Virus record (IMG/VR): IMGVR_UViG_3300030419_006744
Location: 5,590 to 32,113 of that record
Length of the DNA stretch: 26,524 nucleotides
From: a virus
Strand: one strand, 5' to 3'
Both the position numbers and the translations under genes were made by a program. Positions 15,085 to 23,790 of the stretch are shown here, in pieces. How positions within the stretch are numbered: position 1 is the stretch's first letter; every line of letters begins with the position of its first letter. Under the pieces are notes generated by a model that did not search any database, was not told the origin of the DNA, and saw nothing but the letters and a program-made list of their open reading frames with translations.

Positions 15085-17841
15085 TTAAATAGTCTCATTG
15101 ACAACATTAGTCACTGCCCGGGCAAACTCTCGATCATTCACCTTTAAAACAACTTCTATTGGTTGGCCCGGGGAGGCTACCGCTCCTCTGGCGCCGCCTG
15201 CACCGGCTGCTGCTGCAGCGGCTTGTTGGCGTGTTGGTATAGGGGCTGCTGCTGCAGCTGTTCTTGCGCCGCCGGCGGCCATGACGGATGCGGCGCCGAC
15301 TGCAGTTATAGTTGCAGTGGCAGTAAAGGATTTCGAAAGTTCAGCCAAGCTGTCCATGGACGTGCCAAATGCAATTGTCTTATCTTCATCAATATTGTCT
15401 AATGCATCGGCTATTTCACCGATAGCTTCAGCAATTTTGGAGAAAGTGTCAAAATTAGTACTTATTTGCCCTAAACCAGCTAGCGAGGTGCCGATTGATT
15501 GTAGCTTGCTTTCGCTAACAAGCAGTAAGCCGATGCCAAGCCCTAACATGCCTTTTCCTAGTGACGCCATGCCAAAGGCAGCGACGGGAGCCCACAAGGC
15601 TAACTTCATTATTGATGGTGCCAGCTCAGCTAAGCCTACCGATGCAATAGCTATGCCTGCGCCCATCAAAAGTATGCCCGCGCCGAAGCCCATCATGCCG
15701 GCTGCAGCTGCTGGCAGGACTCCTGTATATATCAGGATGCCTAAAATAGCACCTAGGGCCACCATGCCTACAACTAGATATCCAATTGCTGTGACGGCGG
15801 CGCCTATTTGCTCGCCGCCCAGAGCGGCAAAAGATTTCACTAGCTGCGCTAGGCCTAAAGCGGCGATCGCGATTGCGCCGCCGATCATTAATACTGCAGC
15901 ACCAAATGCTAAAGTGGGTGCTACTGCAGCCCACGTCGAGGATGCGACCGCTTGGTTGATCGGTATCTGTTGCGTCTTCACCACGTTACTTTGCACCATT
16001 GGAGCGATGCTGCCTTGTTCGGCCGCTGTTTTGGCAGCTATAGACGCAGTTACACCTGTGTTGGTCGCTATCTCTTTCATCGAGTTGGCCATGTTAAGCT
16101 GTGCTTGTACTAGTGCTGCAGCTTGGCGTGCTCTGGTGATCTTCCACCAAAGTGCGCCAATGCTCAAGGCGATGGTGACACCAGAGACGACTTTGCCATA
16201 TTCAGCCATGAAAGATGCAGCAACTTTCAGTCCTTCGACCAAAGGACGTATTGCAATTGACATTGACTCAACCACTGCCTGAAACGACTGTGAGACATCC
16301 ATTGCTGCTTTAGCCCGCTCTTCCTGTTCTTTTTGAGATATTGCCAACAATTCAGATTGTGCAATTGCGTTGTCATATTCTGATAGGCTCTGGCCAAATA
16401 TTTTATTTGCCTCAGACATATTTGATATGCCGGCAGCGGCAGCAACGGCCTGTTTCTCGTGCCTGCCCATATCTTTCCATGCTTTACCACCCATCTCAAT
16501 AGACTCAATCATCATCCGAATTCTGTTTTCTTCAGTGGCTTCCATAAGCGAATATGCGTCCAAATTAGCGCCGAGGATCGAGTTCAGCTTTGCAGCAGAG
16601 GTGGCGGCGCCGTCAAAAGTGTCGAACTTCTTTGCTACACTCATCAATCCATCCATCGACACACCAGTTGCATGGGCTGCGGCCTGCAAGCCGGCGAAGA
16701 CCTCTATAGCATCGTCACCATACTTACCCAGCTCTGTTAAAGAAGCATTAAATTCACTCATAACAGCATTGACATCTTTTCCTAGCGAATCTGCTAATCC
16801 AACAAGTTGTTTTTGCATGTCCATAGCCACTTCATTGCTAAGCTGAAAGCCTTTTGTTAGTTCATTTAGCATCTTAGCGCTGTCGCGGCCGGAGACACCC
16901 ATCTTATCCATCTGAGCAACGTGGGTGGCCAGCGCTTCAGCGGACGCGTCGGAAGCGTCGCGAAAACCAACCATTTCTGATCTTAGAGCTTGTAAAGCGG
17001 CACTAGAGTCCTGTAAAGTTACTCCTAGATGACGATTTTTGTCGTTTACGTTTGTCAAGACCTGATCATACCTACCGGCGGCGCCAGTAGTCTTGTTGAA
17101 ACTAGCCAATGCGGCGTCTTGATCTTTAGCAAACTTAAGTGTTGATTGGCCGATTTTCATCAAAGTGGATCCAAGTACATTTTGCCACTTCAGGGCGTCT
17201 AAAGTGCTATCCGTAACCATAGCTAGCGCCTTGGAGAAACCGCCGGCGTCCCTAGAAGCTACAACCAGCTGACCTGTAAAGGTGCCTTTCCACGCATCAC
17301 TAATGCCGGTGGTCATACCAATTAATCGCTTTGATGAACCCTCAAGACCCTTGATAGCTTCAACAGACTCTTGCTGAATCTTTAATTGCTTTAGTTGTTG
17401 CTGTATTAAGGCTTCTGTTGCTTTCTGCTGTTCTTTGAGTCTTCCTAGGGTTTGTTCTAGAGTCTCATTTCCTTGTCTTCCGGCCTCAAGGGCCCGTTGG
17501 TCTTCTTCCGATAGGGCTTTTTTGCGCTCGATGGCCTGCTCAAGAGCTAGAATGTTCCTATCTTGCTCGCCAACAAGCTGCTCATTGGCTTCAATAGATT
17601 TTTCTAATTGCTTTGTTTCTTGTTCTCGCAGATCAAGCAATTTAAGCTGCAAATTGATGCGGTCGTTTAAAGTGTTTTTATCTTTATATTCTTCTAAGAC
17701 ACGCTCTTTGATGCTTTTTAATATTTCTCTATTAATCGCTACTTCTTTTTTGCGATCTTCAACCGTCTTGCCAACTTCATCAGCGTATTCTCTTTGGGCC
17801 TTTGCAAGCTCCTTGAGTTGTTCTTTTGTCATTTCACTCAT
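15085..17841 (-). CDS. Tail tape measure protein
   Basis: It sets tail length and lies inside the tail tube before DNA ejection. The 918 residues show the usual organisation: about 165 N-terminal residues of charged heptad-rich coiled coil (KEQLKELAKAQREYADEVGK and on), a long helical middle with many Ala, Ser, Asp and Met, then strongly hydrophobic segments at roughly 545-570, 650-680 and 690-790 (for example GAAVLMIGGAIAIAALGLA), and an Ala/Gly-rich C-terminal part ending VVNETI. No peptidoglycan hydrolase motif is seen. The ATG at 17841 has AGGA, 13 nt after the small gene upstream. The stop codon is embedded in an ACTATTTA motif. Confidence 0.93.
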   Translation of the reverse strand: MSEMTKEQLKELAKAQREYADEVGKTVEDRKKEVAINREILKSIKERVLEEYKDKNTLNDRINLQLKLLDLREQETKQLEKSIEANEQLVGEQDRNILALEQAIERKKALSEEDQRALEAGRQGNETLEQTLGRLKEQQKATEALIQQQLKQLKIQQESVEAIKGLEGSSKRLIGMTTGISDAWKGTFTGQLVVASRDAGGFSKALAMVTDSTLDALKWQNVLGSTLMKIGQSTLKFAKDQDAALASFNKTTGAAGRYDQVLTNVNDKNRHLGVTLQDSSAALQALRSEMVGFRDASDASAEALATHVAQMDKMGVSGRDSAKMLNELTKGFQLSNEVAMDMQKQLVGLADSLGKDVNAVMSEFNASLTELGKYGDDAIEVFAGLQAAAHATGVSMDGLMSVAKKFDTFDGAATSAAKLNSILGANLDAYSLMEATEENRIRMMIESIEMGGKAWKDMGRHEKQAVAAAAGISNMSEANKIFGQSLSEYDNAIAQSELLAISQKEQEERAKAAMDVSQSFQAVVESMSIAIRPLVEGLKVAASFMAEYGKVVSGVTIALSIGALWWKITRARQAAALVQAQLNMANSMKEIATNTGVTASIAAKTAAEQGSIAPMVQSNVVKTQQIPINQAVASSTWAAVAPTLAFGAAVLMIGGAIAIAALGLAQLVKSFAALGGEQIGAAVTAIGYLVVGMVALGAILGILIYTGVLPAAAAGMMGFGAGILLMGAGIAIASVGLAELAPSIMKLALWAPVAAFGMASLGKGMLGLGIGLLLVSESKLQSIGTSLAGLGQISTNFDTFSKIAEAIGEIADALDNIDEDKTIAFGTSMDSLAELSKSFTATATITAVGAASVMAAGGARTAAAAAPIPTRQQAAAAAAGAGGARGAVASPGQPIEVVLKVNDREFARAVTNVVNETI
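15086..15093 (-). promoter_or_regulatory. ACTATTTA motif overlapping the tape measure stop
   Basis: Exact copy. Its last bases form the TAA stop of the tape measure gene. It lies 44 nt before the Hint-domain gene and forms a pair with the near copy at 15064. Confidence 0.42.
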
Positions 17842-17854
17842 TCAACGTAGTTTC

Positions 17855-18181
17855 CTATTTGAACGGCCATTTTAAACCAGTTGTGCGCTCAAATTTGGCA
17901 ATAGAAGAAGCTAGCTCAGCTTTGCTCTTATAGGTTCTAGGATTTTGTAATCCATAATCCCTCAAAGCCGTCATATATCTCTTTTCACTTCGTACCGTAT
18001 TGGCAAAGGCTGCAACGTCAGCACGAGATCCTTTAATCTGGACTGGGACTCCAATATCTTCACCGAACATTTGCTGCAAAACTAATTTAATTGCTGAGCC
18101 AAACATAGTTAGCCAGCTTTCATTAAGATTGCCGCTTCTCGCAGCTGTTAAGTCAATTATTCTGGGTGTTAAATCATTCAT
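17855..18181 (-). CDS. Small protein between assembly chaperones and tape measure, unknown
   Basis: 108 residues, basic at the C-terminus (ERTTGLKWPFK), mostly helical by eye, without Cys or membrane segment. I do not recognise the family. Its position, after a terminator and an ACTATTTA motif and immediately before the tape measure, suggests a role in tail assembly or tape measure folding. The ATG at 18181 follows TTAGAGGA. The stop is 13 nt before the tape measure start, so the two are probably translated from one message. Confidence 0.7.
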   Translation of the reverse strand: MNDLTPRIIDLTAARSGNLNESWLTMFGSAIKLVLQQMFGEDIGVPVQIKGSRADVAAFANTVRSEKRYMTALRDYGLQNPRTYKSKAELASSIAKFERTTGLKWPFK

Positions 18182-18199
18182 ATAAAGAAATCCTCTAAG

Positions 18200-18207
18200 T
18201 AAATAGT
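18200..18207 (-). promoter_or_regulatory. ACTATTTA motif before the tape measure unit
   Basis: Exact copy 18 nt before the ATG of the 108-residue gene and directly downstream of the terminator at 18211-18249. Termination followed at once by this motif is the arrangement expected of a promoter. Confidence 0.55.
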
Positions 18208-18210
18208 TTC

Positions 18211-18249
18211 AAATAAAAATAAAAGGCCAAAACCTAAGCTTTGACCTTT
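18211..18249 (-). terminator. Rho-independent terminator inside the tail cluster
   Basis: On the coding strand AAAGGTCAAA (18249-18240) pairs with TTTGGCCTTT (18231-18222), ten pairs with one G-U, and an eight-nt loop. TTTTATTTTTATTT follows. It begins 3 nt after the stop of the ORF that overlaps the gp26-like gene. Confidence 0.78.
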
Positions 18250-18252
18250 ATT

Positions 18253-18522
18253 CTAGCCTCTTTTTCTTTTGGCCTTTTCTATTTGTTCTTTTTCTGACTC
18301 AAGTTGTCTTGCAAGACGATGGATAAACCACCTACGAATCTTGATTGGCAAGCTATATGCTTCAGTAAAGCTCCAGCCGCCAAAATACTTTAATGTAAAG
18401 ATCTCATCGTAGACGCTCTCTATATATTCATCGCCCAGGCCAAAAAAAGTCCGCAGTGAGCGGAACCTCCATCTGCTGTGAGTACCCACATGAATCACAG
18501 GTAAAGTCTTGCGTAAGATCAA
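18253..18522 (-). CDS. Overlapping ORF after the gp26-like gene, probable frameshift extension
   Basis: An open frame in the +1 register relative to the gp26-like gene. The plausible protein part starts at about 18441 (GLGDEYIESVYDEIFTLKYF, then GGWSFTEAYSLPIKIRRWF) and ends with a charged helix (RQLESEKEQIEKAKRKRG). No ATG exists. Possible starts are TTG at 18520-18522 without a Shine-Dalgarno, CTG at 18454-18456 with GGAGG nine nt upstream, or entry by ribosomal frameshift on the run of seven T at 18442-18448. A frameshift would join 288 residues of the gp26-like protein to these 62, giving about 350. The arrangement, just before the tape measure region, copies the G/G-T tail chaperone pairs of other phages. 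The true N-terminus is uncertain. Confidence 0.6.
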   Translation of the reverse strand: MILRKTLPVIHVGTHSRWRFRSLRTFFGLGDEYIESVYDEIFTLKYFGGWSFTEAYSLPIKIRRWFIHRLARQLESEKEQIEKAKRKRG

Positions 18523-19306
18523 TATTAGGCATCAACGATGAATACGCTTGGCGCAAGAATCTTGAATCTGAAGCCGGCATATGCTCTATTAGCTCACCAA
18601 TAGTTTTTTTACTATTGCTGCCGTTGACAGATACAATAAACATTCGCAACTGATCGGTTAAAATCGAGTCACCTTGGAGGCCATGGTTCTTTCTTTTTTT
18701 AGAAAAAGCGACGTATTGGTTTTCATCTGATCCTGTCAAAAGCTTGATTTCAACTTTTGCTTTCATCTTCGGCAACTCTACAATAAAAGTAGCATTATCC
18801 GTCATGATAAACGTTTCATCTTCTTCTTCAAGTTCCAAATAGCCACCAGTTATCTTTGAATCTTCTAAATCGAATTCATGCTTGCCGTTGGCAGTGCATG
18901 ACGGACATGATACAGAAGTAGAATAATTAGCGCCGTAGCCTGTAATCCTTGTCGCAACGACCAACGCGTTCTTGTCACCGACAAGCATATCTTCGATCTT
19001 AAGATTCTTGTCAACAATGACATTTTGCAACAATCTATCAACTGCAACACCCTTTTTAAGAAGATTTCTAGATGCTAGGATATCTTCATCTTTAGCCGTC
19101 ATATATCGAATTTCAATGTACTCCTTGTTATGTAGGGGGTGGCCTTCAGGATATAACTTTCCTTTTGAGGGCAAATCTACAAACTCAGTCGGAGTCGAAA
19201 ACGATAATGGAGCGGCGGTGGGCTCCGGGCCAGCTTGGTCAACTGGGCCAACAGGAGGCTCGGACGCCTGCGCAGGCTGCCCTAACCTATCCGTATTATT
19301 TCTCAT
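18428..19306 (-). CDS. 26: gp26-like baseplate hub / tail assembly protein
   Basis: 292 residues. After a Pro/Ala-rich N-terminus (1-35) come the family features FVDLPSKGKLYPEG (42-55), YMTAKDEDIL (68-77), a GDKNALVVATRITGYG segment (110-125), and a terminal FFWP (287-290). Two CxxC pairs, CPSC (134-137) and CDSC (270-273), probably form a zinc ribbon. This is the T4-like gp26/baseplate-assembly type of protein. Its place between the tail tube gene and the tape measure is also the position of tail assembly chaperones. The ATG has AGAGGT. The end overlaps the next ORF around a run of seven T, where the frame may change. Confidence 0.78.
   Translation of the reverse strand: MRNNTDRLGQPAQASEPPVGPVDQAGPEPTAAPLSFSTPTEFVDLPSKGKLYPEGHPLHNKEYIEIRYMTAKDEDILASRNLLKKGVAVDRLLQNVIVDKNLKIEDMLVGDKNALVVATRITGYGANYSTSVSCPSCTANGKHEFDLEDSKITGGYLELEEEDETFIMTDNATFIVELPKMKAKVEIKLLTGSDENQYVAFSKKRKNHGLQGDSILTDQLRMFIVSVNGSNSKKTIGELIEHMPASDSRFLRQAYSSLMPNIDLTQDFTCDSCGYSQQMEVPLTADFFWPGR
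18442..18448 (-). promoter_or_regulatory. Run of seven T, candidate +1 frameshift site
   Basis: The gp26-like frame reads GAC TTT TTT TGG CCT. Slipping one base forward lets the Phe tRNA re-pair perfectly on TTT and the ribosome continue with GGC CTG GGC in the overlapping ORF. A GGAGG lies 17 nt upstream and could stimulate pausing or serve as a start site. Transcript slippage on the T run is an alternative. Confidence 0.45.
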
Positions 19307-19340
19307 TTTAACCTCTTCTAATTAGTGAATTTATTTTATG

Positions 19341-19862
19341 CTAGACTGTAGTATCTTTGGTAGCAAAGTCATAACGTATTACCATGTCAATATTTACCAT
19401 ATCATCAGATTCGTAGCTAAGCTCTCCGTACTTTACTTCCTTAACCCAAGCATTATTCAAGTCCCATGCTTCGATGACAAGACCATCGGAGTCGATTTGC
19501 TCTATTCTAACGTTACCAAGAGCGAAGATCGCGTCAGCGCGATTAATCATAACCTGGGCCTGTTCAGGAGTCTCAGGATTATTGTAGCCTGAAGAATTGA
19601 TAATATCCATAGTAATTTTTGACGCGTCGGGAGAAACTGGATCGGCTAATGTCACGTCGATCGTTTGCCACTCTAATCTACCAGGAAAATAAAACGTATG
19701 ATTCAAAAACTTATGAGGAGTTTCTGAAATCTGGAAACTTGGCTTTGTGACCTTCTTAGCCACCCAAGAAGGAACTTGGCGGTCTCCTTCGCCCATATAA
19801 AGTAAGAACTTAAAAGATCTTTTAGGCTGTACTGTTGGATCTGACCAGAACTTGTTGGACAT
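19341..19862 (-). CDS. 19: Tail tube protein, gp19-like
   Basis: The subunit of the inner tail tube. The 173 residues are close to T4 gp19 (163). Landmarks are FKFLLYMGEG near the start, VAKKVTKPSFQISE (34-47) in the place of the conserved tube-forming strand, NHTFYFPGRLEWQTIDVTLADP (by parts; 54-75), and the C-terminal beta segment ending RYDFATKDTTV. It follows the sheath gene at 45 nt, the normal order. The ATG has GGAGA. Confidence 0.92.
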   Translation of the reverse strand: MSNKFWSDPTVQPKRSFKFLLYMGEGDRQVPSWVAKKVTKPSFQISETPHKFLNHTFYFPGRLEWQTIDVTLADPVSPDASKITMDIINSSGYNNPETPEQAQVMINRADAIFALGNVRIEQIDSDGLVIEAWDLNNAWVKEVKYGELSYESDDMVNIDMVIRYDFATKDTTV

Positions 19863-19907
19863 TTATTTATTTCTCCTGTTATTATTAACTAGTTAGCAAA
19901 TTTATTT

Positions 19908-22802
19908 TTAATCTTCGAAAGAAGCTCCCGAATCTGTGATAACAAAATCGATTGCAATGAACTCAATAGCGCGCGCGGGCTTCAAGTAAATCTTCGCATA
20001 CATAATGTTTCTATCAATCAAATCAGGCGTCGTAGTGGTCTCATCAAGAATAATCTTGAAGTCAACCAAGCCCAAGCGTGCCTTGACGCTTCTCAAGAAC
20101 GGGTTAGCGCGTCCGATGAAGCCGTTCCAAGTCTCGCGAACATTTTGCGCGAACAATGTCGTAGCAGCAATTCGCGAAATCTCTTTCTTGACAAAGATCA
20201 TCAATCTTCTGACATTGATTCTATCAAGAGCAGAACGCGTCGTCTGCAATGTCTTCTGCCCGAAGACAACAATACCTTCTGCTGGGAATTTGGCAATCGG
20301 GTTGACGTTAGCTTCGTAAAGCTTGTCGCGCTTTTTCACAGTAAGACGTTCACGGACTCCAGTAACGGGAATACCAGCGGATCCTTCCGTAAGCCCGCCT
20401 CTGGTGAATCCAGCGGGAGCAAACCACAACTCGGAGCGTGCTTGACTGCTTGAGAACGTACCCAGCGCGACGACCGAAGGCGGCACCCAGAGCAATTGAT
20501 TGCTGAAAGTGTCTCTAACTTGCACCCATGGGTAGTATGCGCATCCGTAGCTCGTATTGAGTCCTCTATTCTTCAAGCTAGTCAGAGTAGAATCGACCGA
20601 CCCCATTCTGCTAGCAATTGCATCAGTTGATTCATCCGGTGGAGTGTATCCATTTTCCAAATCAATAATTGCCAATGCGTCGGCTCTTTGCTCACAATTA
20701 GTAATGAGCTTGTCAGTAAGCTTGGTGTTGGTGATACCTGGAACAACTGCTACGTTGTATTCCACATCCTCTGGGTCCTTGACTGTATCAATAGCTCTCT
20801 TAATACTATTATAAGCGTAGCTATCTAATTCCGTCGCCTCGGCGCCCATGCCACTGTTTCTGAATGGGTTTTGCTCATGAATATCAAGTCCATCAGAGCC
20901 GCCATGGAAAAGCATGGTATATCTATCAAATCCCTTATCGAGAACCTTTTGATAGCCTCCGCTTACTGCAGTGATTGAACCTTCGGCTCTACGGGAACCA
21001 GAAACATAGTGTGCCTGGATGCCGTGCTGTCTTAGGTCGTCAAGTGTAAATAAGAATGAATTATCCAAATATGTACCACTAGCGAACTGGCCATCATCAG
21101 AGATGTCGGACGACTTCATTCTCAAAACATCAATGATGCTATCATCGTGTTTGATTGACCCCGTGCCAGGGCGGTGTTCGGTCGTATCGATTCCAAAATA
21201 TGCGTTTTCCGGAGCGGGGAGGTCACCGTCCATGCTGCTAGAGCGCAGCGTCAAGGCCGGCATTTCCCAAGCACACGAAATATTGTAGGTACCAACGTTA
21301 ATTCCAATACTGGACGATGGCATGCCAACTGAGCCGGAGACCTGGAATGCACTGCCGGAGGCCAGAGCTTGGCCGGCTTCACCCTCAATGGTGCTCAGAA
21401 GCTGAGATCCGGAAGCATAAGAAATTGTTTTATATTTCGGAGGACCATAGAATCCAAATGGCAATAGTTCTTTCGATGAAAGTGTGCCTTCGTCGACAGC
21501 AGGGTCGACCTCGACGTATACGTAAGAAGACTGGTTATCATAGTCACCTTTCTCTGTGTGTCGTCGCTCAGTATCAGACCATGTAAGATACTTGTCACCA
21601 ATCTTTCTAGCGATATAGTTAACAGAATTGCGATTAAGGTTACACCTAGTGAACCTTTCAACAACCTTAATACTTCCATCGTGATCATCCAGCTTTCTAA
21701 TCGTAACCGTAAACGATCCGAATGGAGTGGACTTGGAAGTAGAAGCCTTAATATCCTCAATAGAAACCTTGAGATTCTCTTGGATCCACTTGCCGGCGCC
21801 GCGTGTGCGCAGCCTGAACAGCTTCTGCATGGCCTCTGAGGTGTAATCGGACGCTTCATTCATATCTTGTGCGAAAGTCCACCCTGTACGAGCCTGGGTG
21901 AAGCCTCTCTGGAACTTATGTCCTGCAACGTTACTGCTCGCCTGCAAGGGCATAATAACACCCCAACGAGTCTTAGAAGTCGATCCTGTAACTTTAGACT
22001 TAAGATGCTTGTCAAAAGACTCTCCTAACCAATAGTATTTTCTGTTGTCGGCGGTGGTGATGGATGTGTTTGAGAGGGTTGGATTAGTATTGAACACCTT
22101 TCTAATGTACTTGTCCGAATCCTCATTAAAGTTAAATACAATAACCTTGTTTGAAGTACCACTGGTACCATCGTTAACAACAGCCTTGAATTCGTAATCG
22201 TCTCCAACAGTACTAATCATCGTCATAGTACCACTCAGGGAGCCGACGCCGGCGATCGCGGTACCATCTTCGCTGTATTGGGCTCGTCCGGAGCCACTAA
22301 GTAAAATATGGCCCTTGTCGAAATACCAAACAGCTGCAAGAGCGCCGGTTACGTCGGTCGGAGTAGCGACTGAAGAAGAGTTGATAACAAACAAGCCATA
22401 GGCTCCGCCAGCTTCATATGTAGTACCAGGATCTGCGGCGGTTTTCCAACCGGCCTCGCCAGAACCATCAGTCAAGTTTTCATGCTGGGCGCCCAAGAGA
22501 CGCACATATGTAATGGGGCTGCTGTTTCTCAGGTAAGCCTGGGCGGCGTACGCACCATACATCGGAGAAGTCAAATTCTCTTCACGATAAAAATCTGTTG
22601 AAATGCCGCCGGCTGCGGTTTGTCCAAAAATATCTACAAATTCTGAAAAAGAAGTAACACGAACAGGCACCATGCCGGGACCTTTGCGTGAACGGCCGAT
22701 AATTACCGGTCCTAAATCTTCTGGCGATGCTGGTAATTGGGAATTGTCAATTTCATTAACAAAAATTCCTGGTGATACAAACTTAAATTTTTTGACTGAC
22801 AT
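19908..22802 (-). CDS. 18: Contractile tail sheath protein, gp18-like (extra long)
   Basis: The contractile outer sheath subunit. The N-terminus KFVSPGIFVNEIDNS (7-21) and the following PVIIGRSRKGPG (32-43) are typical of sheath proteins. The core VKDPEDVEYNVAVVPGI and the C-terminal domain (RSALDRINVRRLMIFVKKEI, then NPFLRSVKARLGL) match the family well. At 964 residues it is about 300 longer than T4 gp18 (659). The extra length falls in the middle (about 110-600), which is rich in Gly, Ser and Thr and probably forms surface-exposed domains. It starts at ATG 22802 with GGGAGAG. A 97-nt leader containing one ACTATTTA motif precedes it. Confidence 0.93.
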   Translation of the reverse strand: MSVKKFKFVSPGIFVNEIDNSQLPASPEDLGPVIIGRSRKGPGMVPVRVTSFSEFVDIFGQTAAGGISTDFYREENLTSPMYGAYAAQAYLRNSSPITYVRLLGAQHENLTDGSGEAGWKTAADPGTTYEAGGAYGLFVINSSSVATPTDVTGALAAVWYFDKGHILLSGSGRAQYSEDGTAIAGVGSLSGTMTMISTVGDDYEFKAVVNDGTSGTSNKVIVFNFNEDSDKYIRKVFNTNPTLSNTSITTADNRKYYWLGESFDKHLKSKVTGSTSKTRWGVIMPLQASSNVAGHKFQRGFTQARTGWTFAQDMNEASDYTSEAMQKLFRLRTRGAGKWIQENLKVSIEDIKASTSKSTPFGSFTVTIRKLDDHDGSIKVVERFTRCNLNRNSVNYIARKIGDKYLTWSDTERRHTEKGDYDNQSSYVYVEVDPAVDEGTLSSKELLPFGFYGPPKYKTISYASGSQLLSTIEGEAGQALASGSAFQVSGSVGMPSSSIGINVGTYNISCAWEMPALTLRSSSMDGDLPAPENAYFGIDTTEHRPGTGSIKHDDSIIDVLRMKSSDISDDGQFASGTYLDNSFLFTLDDLRQHGIQAHYVSGSRRAEGSITAVSGGYQKVLDKGFDRYTMLFHGGSDGLDIHEQNPFRNSGMGAEATELDSYAYNSIKRAIDTVKDPEDVEYNVAVVPGITNTKLTDKLITNCEQRADALAIIDLENGYTPPDESTDAIASRMGSVDSTLTSLKNRGLNTSYGCAYYPWVQVRDTFSNQLLWVPPSVVALGTFSSSQARSELWFAPAGFTRGGLTEGSAGIPVTGVRERLTVKKRDKLYEANVNPIAKFPAEGIVVFGQKTLQTTRSALDRINVRRLMIFVKKEISRIAATTLFAQNVRETWNGFIGRANPFLRSVKARLGLVDFKIILDETTTTPDLIDRNIMYAKIYLKPARAIEFIAIDFVITDSGASFED

Positions 22803-22865
22803 TTAACTGCTCTCCCGTAAAAAATCATTAAAACTTACTTATTGGAACTAGTATACGTTCTGAAG

Positions 22866-22873
22866 TAAATAGT
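22866..22873 (-). promoter_or_regulatory. ACTATTTA motif in the sheath leader
   Basis: Exact copy 63 nt before the sheath ATG. The flank ACTT matches that of the copy at 18200. The longer leader distinguishes it from most other copies. Confidence 0.45.
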
Positions 22874-22899
22874 AATATATATCCTCAAAAGTCCAAAAA

Positions 22900-23790
22900 T
22901 TAAGGACGTATAAAGCCTTCATCCCCAATGTGTTCTAGGTCGTCCTCAGTAATTGCCCTTTCTCTTGGAAATTTAACCTCTACCGAGTTTTCTCTGTAGA
23001 CAATTTTTGGCTGCGGATCGTTCTTGCCGGCACCCATCAAATATCCTATAACTTTAGTACTTACTGTGGCTTGGTATTTTCTCTCTTCCTCATCTAGTTT
23101 TGCAACATTGTTATCCATAGAATAGTCTGATTCGAAGAATGCTTCGTACTCATGTTCATCTCTTCTTAATACAACATAATTAGGCCCAGGATTTCTCGCA
23201 CCCATATTTGCTATTAATGGCGTCATTATCTCATTCATTTGCTGCAGGTATTCGGTTCTCATTGTTATTTCATAGTTTGCCTCAATATAGACAGGCAAAG
23301 GAACCGTGACAGTTTGATATACAATTTTTGAATTTTTTCTAGGATAGTTTAATTGGCTGTGAAGGCGATAAGCATCCGATCTAGCAAAATTCGCTGTCTT
23401 GTCCTGCTTTATCTTTCTCGCTACAGTAATTGCGCCGCCGGCTTTATCAGGGTTGTTAGGAATATTCGCAAACACGGCAGCTTTTTTTGATATATCTTTG
23501 CTTATATTCTTCCTTTCAACCGTAATAACTGGTAATTTAAACAGTCCTCTCTTATCTCTTATTTTCCTGGAATTTTTAATTTGATATGAGCGCTCGGCTG
23601 AAACCCATATGACAGGTACCTTAGTCCAACCTTTGTTTGTGGTCGTAAATATGTTCAATGTCTTATCAAGATAATCGAACACTGATGCGTCGATAGTTTC
23701 TATAGTCGATGGCATTAAGACTTCTTCTTTAATTATTGTAGGATCGTCGACCCCAGTATACGAATAGTCCCTGTTGCTTCTATTGCCCAT
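22900..23790 (-). CDS. 15: Tail completion / sheath stabiliser protein, gp15-like
   Basis: 296 residues (T4 gp15 has 272). I see no diagnostic motif, but it is an alpha/beta protein with a central region of beta strands (KIVYQTVTVPLPVYIEANYE) and a charged C-terminus, placed between the gp14-like and sheath genes exactly where gp15 sits in T4-like phages. gp15 caps the tail and joins it to the neck. The ATG at 23790 lies inside the end of the upstream gene (11-nt overlap) with GAGAGGGG before it, which points to translational coupling. The assignment rests mainly on gene order. Confidence 0.55.
   Translation of the reverse strand: MGNRSNRDYSYTGVDDPTIIKEEVLMPSTIETIDASVFDYLDKTLNIFTTTNKGWTKVPVIWVSAERSYQIKNSRKIRDKRGLFKLPVITVERKNISKDISKKAAVFANIPNNPDKAGGAITVARKIKQDKTANFARSDAYRLHSQLNYPRKNSKIVYQTVTVPLPVYIEANYEITMRTEYLQQMNEIMTPLIANMGARNPGPNYVVLRRDEHEYEAFFESDYSMDNNVAKLDEEERKYQATVSTKVIGYLMGAGKNDPQPKIVYRENSVEVKFPRERAITEDDLEHIGDEGFIRP

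Noticed and set aside
15098-16282. A 394-residue open frame on the plus strand opposite the tape measure gene
   Set aside because: It is a by-product of the Ala/Gly-rich codons of the tape measure gene; the protein is Ala/Pro-rich without motifs and has no own context.
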